Origin: Lithospermum erythrorhizon
Lineage: Eukaryota > Streptophyta > Magnoliopsida > Boraginales > Boraginaceae
Assembly: GCA_019722365.1 (NCBI GenBank)
Contig: JADFUC010000528.1
Span: forward strand, 186,001-250,000
Reading direction: 5' to 3'
Length of the DNA: 64,000 bases
Shown here piece by piece: positions 1-11,620 of the stretch (its first letter is position 1; each line of letters begins with the position of its first letter). The notes under the pieces were generated by a model. The model saw only the letters and a program-made list of their open reading frames with translations, was not told the origin of the DNA and made no database searches. The position numbers were made by a program, and so were the translations under genes.

Positions 1-465
1 TGTTAAATTTCACATAAACACTTGAAATCAACTAAACCTTTTAAATCAACATTTGAACATTTCAACTTTCAAATAGACACTTGAACTGAAAAAGTATTTT
101 TTTGATACATGAGACCATTTCAACTGGTGACCTGAACTTTTTTTGACCGTCTAAATTATGACAAGGGGTAATTTTGTCAAACAACTATATCCATACTCCT
201 CGAATGTACAAGTGTCACTAAGTACATTACAAAAGTTCAGGTGCCATCTTCTCCACTAACTCAAAACGCCATTGATCACCCCCATCAATGCCACCCCGTA
301 ACCATCAAGATTCAATTTGTTTAATCTTTTAGAGAGTATAAATTAAATACAATATACGACATTATAAATTAAACTACAATGCCAAGAAGGCAAAAGCTGA
401 ACTTCATTTATATAAAATCCTATTGGAAATGTTTATTCATAGCAATGTTGAAATTCTTATTGCAG
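1..465. other. AT-rich repeat-like DNA and intron upstream of first visible exon
   Basis: No coding exon could be supported here. The first 300 bases hold recurring short words such as acacttgaa and aacatttgaac, of the kind seen in dispersed plant repeats. The part nearest 465 is the intron that ends at the acceptor (ttattgcag) of the first exon I can assign. The N-terminal half of the downstream membrane-protein gene must lie left of the window, or be missing. Confidence 0.4.
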
Positions 466-2596
466 TGTTTTGCATTTGTGGATTGGAATGTCTTCTTAAC
501 ATGTAAGTTACATTAATTTAATAAAGAGAGCAAAATTGTAATGAAATGCTTGATAGTATCGATTTCCTTGAATTGATAACTTATTTTATTTAGTTCACCT
601 TTAATAATATAACGGTTTATATGTACAGCTTAGTGATGTTTGGATGGATCCTGGTTCTGGGAACATTCTTCGCGAGTAGCTTTTACCTACTTGTATCTAA
701 GTAAGTAATCTATCGATCCATATATACTCTTAAGATAACTTATTTAACTCGAATATATCCATCTTTATAAAAAAACTCGAATATATCTTAGAAACTTGAA
801 TGATATATTACTTCAGTGTTTTTACCTAGTCGTATATAAGCATGTAGGTAATCCATCAGACCATCAATCCATTTATTTTTCATCAACATAGTAAATGTTC
901 GCTTAAATTTTACTATTACGAAATTAAGAATTTTTTTTTTGTTTATGAAATTAAAGATTAGTGAGTTGTAAAGTTTCATGTCTCCATCCATACCAATGAC
1001 TAATGTGCAGGATTAACTAACTCAATGTTTAACTTAGTTTGGTTACTAAATTATGTACACCTAATATTTTTTATGTTGTAGCATTTGATTTTATAATATG
1101 CTAATAACACTAATTTATCTTTTAGGTATGTAAACCACATTTGTGTTATTTTCTATCCATCTTTATACTACAAATTTGGTGGCATTGTCAATAGGTGAAC
1201 TGAAAAAATCATTGCAGTTTTGAAATTATCTAATATATTTTTCATATTTCTTTTTTATATTTCCTAGTGCTACAGCAGACACATGTGTTTCAATAGATGA
1301 ATGGCTTCAAATCCCAACTGCAAACACAGCTCTAGAGAGTATAATCCCAAAAGTTGATACTGCAACTGCTCAAGAAATGATCAATGTTTCAAAAAATGTC
1401 ACATTTAGTTCAATTTCTGTTATAAATTCATTTATCGTGAATGTTTCAAATGTTGATGTGCCCCCTCAAGCTGGACCTCCTCTATATTATAACCAATCAG
1501 GTCCACAAGTGCCCATACTTTGCAACCTTTACAACAATGATTTTACAGATAGGCAGTGTGCTATTGGTGAGATCACCTTGGAGAAGGCACCAGAGGTAAT
1601 GTTTTCTAATTTTTAATGTGCATACATTAATTTTGGTTTTGTTGAAATTTAACCTTTATCATAGTGAATTTGTATGATACAGTGGACAAGTAAATTAAGA
1701 TGATAAATCTTTTCACATATCGACTTTAATTTAACTCAGTTCTTAGTATAAAAACTTAAGCATATGAGAAATTAGTGTATAGTGAATCATCTATCATAAA
1801 ACTTACTGTGTATTAGTTATTCTCTCTTCTAATGAGCTTTTACCCTTGAGAGCAGCATTAACTTAATCTTAAATTTTTTACATTTGTTGATTTAGTAAAA
1901 GAAAATTTAGATTAAATATTACAAGTAATAAACCAATTGTTGGATAATGCATTGACGCTGTGTTTTGCCCTACGGCATCTATGAAGGGCAATCGATGTAG
2001 CCTTCGGTAGCATCTGATAGAATATGAAAATACAAGTCTGAAGCCCTGAAATGCTCTATAGCTTGTAATCCTCTCATCATAGTAAAATTTGTTATGTGGC
2101 TCTGTCAGTGGATTAGTCAGCACATTGTTGGATACGACGTTAAATATGTGTCGTTTTCATTGTGCTTACTGTTTTCTTGCATCCATTATAACACCTATTT
2201 ATTGATTATTTCATTATGTAGGTGTGGAAAGGCTTTGTGTGCCAGGTTTCAGATACAGGAATATGTACAACGCCAGGACGTCTTACGCCTACAACATACA
2301 ACCAATTTACTTCTTCACTAAATGTTACAAGTGGTTTGAATGCTGAACTGCCATTTATGACTGAATTGATGAACACAACCTACTTGAAAAACGTACTTGG
2401 GAAATTAAGCAAAGATTATTGCCCCAACTTAGTGAAATACTCATCATGGATGTACACTGGGTTCATCTGGTCAACTATTGCTGTGATGTTTTCAATCATT
2501 ATTTGGTTGATGTATGGTAGTCAAAGAAAGAATCGCTCTTACACCAAGAAAGTTGATAGTGGAAGAGATAACATTTATGGCCATCAATATCTATGA
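466..2596 (+). CDS. Plant transmembrane protein, At1g71110/At2g12400-like, 3' part (four exons)
   Basis: Exons at 466-502, 629-700, 1268-1595 and 2222-2596 join in frame with GT-AG borders and end in TGA, giving about 270 codons; the family is normally about 540 residues, so the N-terminal half is outside the window. The visible part starts in a hydrophobic helix (LVMFGWILVLGTFF), continues into a large extracytoplasmic domain with TCVSIDEWLQ, YYNQSGPQVPILCN, DRQC and GICTTPGRLTP, then a last membrane helix (WSTIAVMFSIIIWLMYG) and a short basic tail. These blocks match, from memory, the uncharacterised plant membrane family represented by At1g71110. Several N-x-S/T sites fit a lumenal or outer face. 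Two cysteines I expect in the family (in PCVD and DC-F-V blocks) read as Lys and Thr here. The function is unknown; the family call is firm, the missing 5' end is the main gap. Confidence 0.88.
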
Positions 2597-4499
2597 GAAA
2601 TGAAAGCAATGACTTACTCATGGTGTTGGATTATATATGTCAATCTATGGCTTAAATTCATGTAGCCTTGTCTTTGTAATAATCTGAGATGTCAAGTTCC
2701 TCATATTTAGGAATTTATATGTTAAAAAATCAGGACAATTGTCATTCAATGATATATGGTCATATGGATACAAAGATTTAAATGGGTGATTCATTGTGCT
2801 TATTATCCATAAATAGTTTTTCTCATTATACGATTTCTAGTTAAGAAAAAAAATTAACATATATATTTTCTGTATTGTTCAACTAAGTGATTATATCTCT
2901 GGTCATACCGATGAAGTTACTACCAAACCATAAGAATAATTTTATTAAAACTCGTTTGTTGAATAATACCTTGGTCATACAAAATCTATGCGGAACTGTT
3001 GCTGAATGAACCTGGTCAGCGACTGGGGGCCAGAAACCATGGGACCAGGAGCTCTTAAGACAAGAGGTCCAACTGGTCAAGATAGGATTTGGATCCATCT
3101 GATTTTTCAAAAATTATATATTTTCCCTTTAAATTTATAAAAATATTATAAGTTTTAATTATTTGGCCCACCCGATTTGTCATAAATTTTATATAACCCC
3201 TATAAATTTCACACAATATAATGTTGTATTTATTTGCTTTAGCTTAAAATTAAGTTAAAGGCTGCATCTTTAGCTTATGCAGTGAAGCAGCCTTTGTAAA
3301 CTTGATCAATTTTATATATTATTTTAATTGAATTGATTTATTTTGGATTAATTAAAAATAATTAAATAAGATGTCAGCGATTACGTTAGGATTTAAATCC
3401 GAGCCTACAGTGGAAATAGATGCTTGTGATGTAAATTAGGGTTTAAATATTTTAGCCTTGAAATTAATTAAAGTGGCGAAATTAGATTTATCATTAATTA
3501 AAACTGTTATAAATGCAGTGTGATGATGTGGCATTAAAATATTATTCCCGAAATTTACGTAATTAAAATAATAAATTGAAGGAGGCTTAGGAATAAAAAG
3601 CAGTTTTACGGATAAAACGGATCAAAATGGCTATTTGGATAAAAAAGTAGGGTGCTTTTACCATGAAGTAAAAAGTTAACCACAAATCAAAGCGGAAAAT
3701 CTTTGCGTGTTCTCGAACTTCGGTGGAAATTAAAATATTATTTTAATAATATCAGAGCGTTTGAATTTTCGCCGAAATTGACGGTCAGGCAAGTAATCAG
3801 TGTGATTAAGAATCGACGATCGAGAAGAGCTTGAAAGCACATAAATACCTCCTATTCATTCGAAAATTTCATCCTGAAATAACTAAAAAGCTCACCAGCG
3901 TAAGAACAACTTAAAAGGTATTTATTCATGGAAAACCGCTGAAGATTGTTACTTTATCGGAGAAATCATTAAGCGTTGTAATCTTGACATAAGCAGCTTG
4001 GTCTAAATTGTAGAGGCGAGTGAAGAACACAAAATCTTGACTTGGACCAAAATAGGTAGCCTAGAATTAAATCTGATGTTGAATTCTTTGAACAAGCGGT
4101 AATTTCGGGATCGAGACCAGCGTGAAATACGATCATTGACTCTGCATAAATCAAATAAGCTGAAGATTAAGAAAAAAGCCATAAATGCCTCACGTAGTAA
4201 ATCGCCGTTAGGATATAAGTGTATAAGCGGGTAATACATTGTCGGAAACACGAGTAAGCTACTAGGCATCATGCGAGAGTCACCAATGTCACTCTTGTGA
4301 TAATAGTACGCGGCTCCGGGATAGGTAGGTAAGCACTGAACTTTCGGTCCCAGGTATGCGAGATCGAAGATCTTAAGACCCTGCTTACTAGGCCAGCATG
4401 GCAATCGAGTCTAAGTCCAGGCTTCGAGTGTATAGACCAAGATAAGGTCCCCAGACGACCATGCAATTTATCTGGCGGCTAAGGCTCTGCGCCTCGGAC
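2597..4499. other. Intergenic, AT-rich; repeat debris
   Basis: After the stop codon and probable 3' UTR there is no supported gene. The stretch around 3100-3250 (runs of ttataaaaatatt followed by ggcccacccg and atttcacaca) looks like decayed retrotransposon sequence. 3360-4500 has short open frames on the minus strand (4003-4404 and 4269-4466) whose translations match nothing I know, and the base composition resembles the internal leader of the copia family seen just to the right. Confidence 0.35.
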
Positions 4500-5150
4500 G
4501 GTATACTTGGGGGTAGAGGTTTTTTTTCCAGGCTTTAATCCCTATTTTAAATACCGGAATCCCAAAATTCCACTCGTTAAGCAACTTCGTTAGAAATCGG
4601 TTTAACTCGTTAACCCAATTGGACCGTTATGAACTTCTAATTAAATAATGAGTTACTAGTGAGTTGTTCTGTTTAATTAACCCAACAATTCAATTAAAAT
4701 ATAGCAGTCGCTGATGAATAACTTATCGAGTTATTCGTCGATCTCAATTAGCAATTGATTAAACTTGCAAGTTTAACCAATTGATGTTCATCGACATATA
4801 TATTTGATAAATATATAAATGTTAGAAATACATTTCTCGATATCTGAAGTCTGGTTAATTTCATTCATGAAATATTATTCGAATATCGTTGTATGTGTGT
4901 GGCCCACAGGCTCGGATAATATTAAGTTGTATAATAATAATAATTGACCAATTACTATTATTATAACGATTAATAGTAAGATCTAGCAATCGCTCATAAC
5001 CGCTAAATTATCATGAGAACCCAGCTGGTAATATACCGTTACTAAGGTGAACACTAAGTTCTAGTAATCGTTTAACTTGACCCGGTAAATGAATTGATAC
5101 CTGATTGTCGCGCGATAAAGGAATCAATTCTCATTGATTTCAACGCTCCA
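4500..5150 (-). repeat. LTR fragment of copia family A (copy 1)
   Basis: This stretch aligns by eye with the LTRs at 6059-6981, 15053-16020 and 41311-42293. Shared blocks include aattaaatgagttacta-like text near 4640, attgattaaacttgcaag (4755-4772), ggcccacaggctcggataat and tgaccaattactattattat. The right end reads as the reverse of a TGTTGAAATC start, so the LTR points leftwards. The left end is not resolvable; no matching TCTAACA end was found near 4100. Confidence 0.65.
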
Positions 5151-6058
5151 GCCTTTGGGCGATTGCTTTACAATTCCTTTATCCCTTGATCTACAGTAAA
5201 TTAATTTGTAAGTGTGTCGTGAAGCAGCACTGACTTTCTTTACTAAGTATGGTAGATAAGCATTTATGGCGTCCGTAAACCCCAATCGATTGCAATTGTG
5301 TGAGAGGCACGAAGATCTTCCTTGTATATCGAGGGGGCCAGTAAATCCCCTCCCCGATATATATCGACATCTATCGTTTTACTGTTGTGGCGGTGACGAT
5401 ATATGCGTTATAATCGGCTTAAGGCGGGCGTTAGAATTAAATAGTCAAAGTACGAGCTTATATAACGATGATTATATATAAGTAGGTCTAGAGTTAATAG
5501 AACTGGGTTCTAAACAAATATGCATAGGGCGGAGATATACGTATCTTACATGAGATTTGTTTGGGTCATCAGCTCTGATCGCGGTCGTGACCCTTGATAT
5601 TGATCAGTCCTGGCGGGCTAACGTGATCAATCTTGATCATTATTAATCAAAAACACCGTGTTAAGTTATAATCTTTTGTAAGCACAACTTCTCGATGTCG
5701 ACCCGAGGCGCTTTGGGTATCATGTTTTCTAGGCGAAGAGGTATAATTAGCAATTCATGTTACGAAAACATAGACCCCAACCTAGGGATATTAGCTTTTA
5801 AACAAGTAGGGGATCTGATACGTGTATGTTATGTAAACATAAGCGTATAATATACCGAATATAAGAAACCTTGATATTCGGATATTTGTTCACGTAACCT
5901 GATAGATGGATCTTTTTGACTCCAGCTTAACCTAACACCAGCACTGACGTCTCTAAGACATATGTTCGTGCATGCTCGTCATCTTTGCGATTTAGTGGTT
6001 TTGATACAAGGGATCGGTCGATTAACTCTGTTCTTCTTTCACGTACTTTGATATCGCT
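5151..6058. other. Spacer between two oppositely oriented family-A LTRs
   Basis: No supported gene. One open frame at 5266-5481 translates to nothing recognisable. The stretch separates the minus-oriented LTR at 4500-5150 from the plus-oriented LTR that begins at 6059, and may itself be old LTR-element sequence. Confidence 0.3.
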
Positions 6059-6981
6059 TGTTGAAATCAGTAGAAATTGGTTCATTTATTATGCGGATTG
6101 CGACAATTGTGTAGCGATTCATTTTACCAGTTAGGTTAAATGATTATCGGAACTTAGTGTTCAACTTAGTAATTGTATTCTTAGTGTGGGTTCTGATAAT
6201 TTAAGGGGTTATGACGATTCTTTAGATGCTTCTTCATTAATCGTTATAATAGTAATTGGTCAAATTATTATTATACAACATATCTAAGCCTAGAAGGTCA
6301 CACATCACAGTGGCGTTGAGTTATATTCGTATGAAATTAAAGAGAGAACTATATAATTGAGAAATGTATTTCACCGATTACGAGGGGATACATTTATGTA
6401 GAATATCGATTGAACAAATAGAATCAATTAAATAGTTATTTGGTGGTTGAGAATGAGCTAGTGTTGTCGATAGCGAAAGATTATTGATATTGACTTCATT
6501 CTTATTTAATTGGCTTAATTAAATAGTTGACTTCGATGCTTGACTGTTAGTGTCTTAGCGAACTATGGGATTAACGAGTAAACTAATACTTAGCGGGTTG
6601 CTTATCGGGCTTGTTTTAACTGGCACATAAGCAAACTTTAAGTTTTCATCATAAGTTTTTTGTAAAACTTTTCACCCAGAAACCTAGTAGCCGCCCACTT
6701 TGGCGAGAAATTCTCCCGAGAATTTTGGGGTTTTTTAGTTTTGTTAAGTAAGCTGTTTCTTAGCGTAGATTAGTTAACTGATTGACATAAACGGGTGTGG
6801 GTAACTAGAGATATCATACGATTGATATTACGACAAGGAGGCGGAAGGGAAGTCAATTAGCGTTGTGAATTTGAAGCGTGTGAATTTTTGGTGGAAATTT
6901 CTTCATTTCTGTTTGTAAGTCTACTGTTAAATATAATTAATTATATGTTTTTATATTGAATAATGTAGTATGCTAACTTTA
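6059..6981 (+). repeat. LTR of copia family A (copy 2, plus orientation)
   Basis: Starts TGTTGAAATCAGTAGAAAT, the counterpart of the TGTTGAAAATCAATG start of the copy at 41311-42293 read on its minus strand. Internal blocks are reverse complements of copy 1: a gtaattggtcaaattatt block near 6250, ctagaaggtcacaca near 6290 and a ggcttaattaaatagttga block near 6510. The 3' end is fuzzy, placed at a degenerate ctaac near 6981. Confidence 0.65.
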
Positions 6982-9919
6982 AAGATCACTTGGAACTATG
7001 GATTTGTATTTGCTCTCCTATATCCATAGTAATTTTCTTGATGGCATCATGAGACAAATTAAAGTTGCTTTACATTATTTATTTTATGCTTATTTTATTT
7101 TATCGATTTTTTATTTGATTAATTCTTGTTCATATATTTAATTGATAAATATATGATGAGAATAAATCACCATGTTCTTGATTTTGGTTACGTGTGTTAC
7201 AAGTTTATGATGATGTATTATCATATTTTGTTAACATGGATTTTGTTTCATAAATTAAAGGGCGATTTAATTGATTTTGTTTCAAAGCAGTTTGTAAAGC
7301 GTGTTTGGGGGTGTGTGTAAAGTTTTGTAAAATTAAAACCTAATTGTTTCGGAACCGGATAGCAAGTAGAAGATCTCCATTAAATTTCATAATTTTTTGG
7401 ATTTTCTAAGTCTTAAGCAATTTTGAGATTTGAATTTGTTTAATTAATAATTAAATATGAAAAAATTTATTTTAATGACGACCCGATTAGAGTTTGTTCA
7501 CGAAAATTATGAGTTTGCGTGTTCGAATTTCATAAATTTTGAAAAATTTCGCCCTCAAACTTGATTACACAAGCGAATTAGAAATTAAATACGAAACCGA
7601 GTTAAATATGGTATGGCCACTGTCGGTGGCCAGGCTTCCGGCGACCTGCGAGTGCGTCGATTATTCGGATCGGGATGATTTTGGTACCAAATTAACTTGA
7701 TCAGACGACTACTGAAGCCGGAGGCGCGTGTCGGCAAGTAGCCGTATAGGCCGGGTCGTCAGGAGCCCGTCTGGCGTGTCTTGCAATTTTGGCACAATTA
7801 GAATTTATTCGCATTTTGGTTTTAAAATTATGGGATAGTTATATTTCGGTTTTTATTGATTATTTGTCGTTTTAATCGACTAATTAATTATAATTAATTT
7901 ATGTGATGACATTAATTAATTTCCTTTATATTATATCTTTTAAATTAATTTAAAAGTGATATAACAATTATGAGTAACAATTTAAACACTTAATGTATTT
8001 TTAGAATATATTTGTGATGAATATTTTTCTATAATATGTATCTGATTTAATAATTATTAGTAATAATTATTAATTGTCTCAACATGATAATTGAGTTTAT
8101 ATTAATTAATTTTTAATATGTGTAATTACGTGGATTAATTAATTTGATAATTACAAACATAAATTTTCCAATGCCATTTTAAAATATTTATTAAAGATTG
8201 TTTATGTGATTTAATAAAGTGCCTAGGTAATTTGCAAAATTTGCATCCCAGATGGGTTAGTATGTAAAATATTGTAACGAAGTGAGAGATATTGAAGATA
8301 ATTTCACTTGGTGGTGATACTTGGTGAGCTCGGATGGATCAGGAAGTGCAGAATCTGAGGTGGGAGCATGTTGAGTCTTTGATAAATGCTTGTAATGGGT
8401 TAGGGGGGCCATATCGTATATCTGCTTGAATGCGTTACTTGTTTTTTCATGTTGCGTGTATTCTTTGATTATGTGCTAGTATCGTGAGTAAGTAAAACAA
8501 AGTAATAATAATCTCACCAATTAAAATTTAAGCGAAAGTATCGGCCCGATTTTAAAGTTGTGCGATCAAAGCTGCGTGATTGAAGCGCCTTAGTGATGGC
8601 GGGTGTTCTGATGTTGCATTTGATATAACCGATGGATGTGTTGAAGTGATTTCCTTTAACGTTGTGGGCTTTGAATGATCAATCCGTAACACTTTGGTTT
8701 AATTGGTATGCTTAACCGGTTTTAGAGGTCTGTGAAATGTTGGGTAGCATCTGTAAGAATCTTTGAGTAACCTGAAGTTATGTAGTTTACATAATTGGTT
8801 TAACGACCTACTATTATAGCTTGGATTCAATGTAGGTGTTCTTAGTTTGAATTTAAGTGTAATAGGTCTTGATACTAATATATTTAAATTGAGATTTGAA
8901 GTATTAGTATTTACTTTACAATTTTATTTATGCTTTTAGCGTGATAGTTTCTTGAGTGCATTATTTTATTTACTTATTCTTGCCAAATTAATGTGGCTAC
9001 CATATTCTTTACCCCCCCAGAACTACGCGGAAACTACATTAACTTTCGTTGCGGTGTATGATGGGGTACGCAGGGGTACAGGCATTAGTGCAAGTGAGTT
9101 GAAAGGTTGTCTTGAGTTGCCTTTGGGATTGAATAAATCTTTGTATAAAGAAATGCCTATAAGGCCTTGCAGGGACAGTATGCGCTTTGGAAGAAATATG
9201 AGTTGCATAAGAAGGACTCTACAACGCCAAAATGTAGCATGCTTTTCGGATGGGCGAAGTTTCGGGCTTCATGTGATGATATCCGTATATGACATTTATC
9301 GAAGCTCTTGAGTGAATCGAAGGAGCGTGCAGAATATGAGAAATACGAGACTTTTCGTGCCCTCGTTGGCTGCGGAGGCAGCTCTGGCAGGATTCGATTG
9401 CGCACTTGAGGTAATGGATCGGCGGCGGTGCAGTCTTGGGATCTTGAATAAACTAGTTAGAGTTCTTTATCTGTAGGAGATACTGCTTTAGTCGATATAT
9501 GCAACTTATATCAAAGGCTATAGAAGGTACAAAGATTACGATCAGTACCATGAGAGATTTCATAAACAAATAACCACCATTCGTCTTGTGGGTTTTGGAT
9601 ATGAATAAGAGTCTTTCCCGACTTCTCTTATCACGATTTTCTAGCGGTAAGCGATCGCGAGGCAGAGAAGAGGCAAGTAATGCCAAGTTGACATCTGCCA
9701 TGTGCAAACTCAGAGGTCCTTTGGAAAGCGGCTTTGTAGGAAATTCCAATCGGGAATAGGAAAAATGGTTTAATAAGCGCTGACCTAGTTGTGTATGTTA
9801 TTGAAGTTTGTACAAGCTTCTAATTACGCCGTGGTCTTTGAAGCAGCAGGTTGTGGTTCTCGTATTTGTCGTAATATGTGAACTCAAGTCAAGTAGAAGA
9901 CTCGAAGGAAATGGTCTGG

Positions 9920-10790
9920 CGTGTGGGGAAATGGGCGCGAGGTTGCGGCCGCTGCGGTAGGATCCGTTAGTTTAAATTGCCCGCAGACTTGTTTTGAACT
10001 TATCTCCGGTTTCTTATGTACATGCGATTTGGGGGAATATTATTATTTACTGTTTTTGAATAATGATGGTTTTCATTTTCAAATAGATCCCGATGAATTT
10101 AGGATCGCGGGAATGGGGTAGTATTTGGTACCTCACTAAAAAAATGAATTACATCGTTTTAGGCATGATTAATGAGTCATATAATATAAACTTAAACGGA
10201 ATAAGCCTATGACTTAAACGGAAACATACATGAAAGCGTTGCGGTAGGTCGCGTGCGAGAACGAGATCAAGAAGCTCAGCTCCGGTGGAATACTTGAAGG
10301 TTTCGATTATGAATCATCACGATAAGTGTGAAGTGCTTTACATACGGGCAAAATGACCAAATACCTTTCAGGCATTAAATGAAAGAGCGAAATTTATTGG
10401 GATCATGCAATGTATGTGGGCGCGTGAAACGCGTCTGCGAAGGAGGTTATAATGCCCATTACATTTATTGATGACTACGATAAATACGGTTTTTTGTGTG
10501 TCGATGAGACACAAACACGAGTCACTTGAGAAATTCAAGGAGTTCCAAAATGAAGTACAAAACCGATTGAACAAGACAATAAAGATTCTCGATGCGATAG
10601 AGGTGGAGAATATTTGATCCGCAGTTAATCTTCGTCTTAGAAAGTGTGGTATTGTTTCCTGGCTCGCTCAGCGAAACGCCCGCAGCATAATGGCGTGTCC
10701 GAGAGAAAATCGAACCCATGCGGCATGGTTCGATACATGATGAAACCTATCGATCTACCGATTGAATTTACGAGGATATCTTGACACAGC
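9920..10790 (+). pseudogene. copia protease-end and integrase remnant
   Basis: Around 9930-10100 a frame reads GREVAAAAVGSVSLNCP and later LFLNNDGFHFQ, the usual stretch after the copia protease that leads into the GAG-pre-integrase region. From about 10260 to 10760, three frames in turn carry integrase blocks: a YGQND (tag) block near 10345, then KFKEFQNEVQNRLNKTIK near 10530-10590, then CGIVSWL near 10640 and ENRTHAAWFDT near 10705, equal to the standard order of copia integrase. Multiple stops and frame changes show it is non-functional. Confidence 0.75.
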
Positions 10791-11039
10791 GTATTTACCT
10801 TAAGCAGTGACTGCGGTTCGTCGATCCTTCTTTATTTATTGCTTAACTTTATAAGAAGTAGGCTCGTCGCTTTCAATGATGAAGGCTTAGCGTACCAGCT
10901 ACGGTTATTGACAATCCATGTTGGATCTCCTAAGGGTTGGATTCTTGTAAGCTTGCTTTGTGGATCGAGGCTGGATCTTCATGAAAGAGGTGCCAATTCT
11001 TGTTGTGCGTCGGATGTAGCATTAGATGCATCGACATTG

Positions 11040-11620
11040 ACTTAAATCAACCCAGAGCTTCATCGAGATGAACACCGTTACTTAGTCATACGAGCAGATA
11101 TTTCATACCGAGAACAACTCGTATGCTTGCTTGATAGAGATTTTATTCACAAATGCTTTAGGTAGAGAAGTAGTAACCAACTGTTTCCTTTGGATATCCT
11201 ATGAAATAGCATTTGTCAGATTTGGTCACAAGTTTGTCCTTTGTTAATCTCTTAACATAATCTTCATAGCCCCAAATCCTGAAAGTAACTTAGAGTCTTC
11301 CCAACCACAGTTCATGGGAGTTTCTCTCTTCGCTTTGTTGGACATTTGTTTAAAGGTAAGTTTCGCTAAGGTCGTATCGAGAAATTAGCGGTAGATCGGA
11401 TAGGCTCAAATGTAGACCGAACCATATCAAGAAGGGTTGGAATTTTCGCTTTCGGACGCGCTATGTTGTGGCGTTCTGCAGTGTGAGTTGTGGCACTGAA
11501 TGATATTGAGCTGCGTGACTGTATTCTCCGCACTCGAGCCAGTCTTTATTGTCTTGTTGACCAGTTTTACTACATTTTGAGGCTCCTTAATTCCAGTTTC
11601 GTGTTTGTCTCATCGGAATA
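11040..11620 (-). pseudogene. copia integrase remnant (minus strand)
   Basis: Reading leftwards from about 11615: a degenerate DET-N block, VPQLT-L (about 11500), a broken S-E-N block and LLDMVRST-like text near 11430, LSDLPLIS near 11390, then HELWLGRL and an uninterrupted stretch WGYEDYVKRLTKDKLVTKSD followed by KCYFIGYPKETVGYYF (11300-11165). This is the C-terminal integrase segment of copia. It is better preserved than the matching segment on the plus strand, where that last block is not found. Confidence 0.8.

Larger units (their letters stand above)
6059..10790 (+). mobile_element. Decayed copia element, family A, 5' half (left partner of inverted pair)
   Basis: Begins with an LTR (TGTTGAAATC at 6059), continues through an AT-rich leader (about 6980-8900) and a region where gag is expected but not recognised (8950-9900), then protease-end and integrase sequence to about 10790. 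Reverse transcriptase, RNase H and a 3' LTR are not seen. All coding parts carry stops and frameshifts, so the copy is dead and old. The same modules occur in reverse on 16020-10850, at matching distances. Confidence 0.7.

Noticed and set aside
788..991. Minus-strand open frame within the membrane-protein gene intron
   Set aside because: AT-rich intron translation overlapping the supported exons' gene on the other strand; no motif.
2094..2321. Plus-strand open frame across the 2222 splice acceptor
   Set aside because: Out of frame with the true exon at 2222-2596, which has a clear acceptor and family motifs.
4003..4404. 133-codon minus-strand frame
   Set aside because: No recognisable motif, overlaps another similar frame, and lies in repeat-like DNA.
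8952..9311. 119-codon plus-strand frame as a possible gene
   Set aside because: Lies where gag of the decayed copia is expected and has no motif of its own; treated as element sequence.
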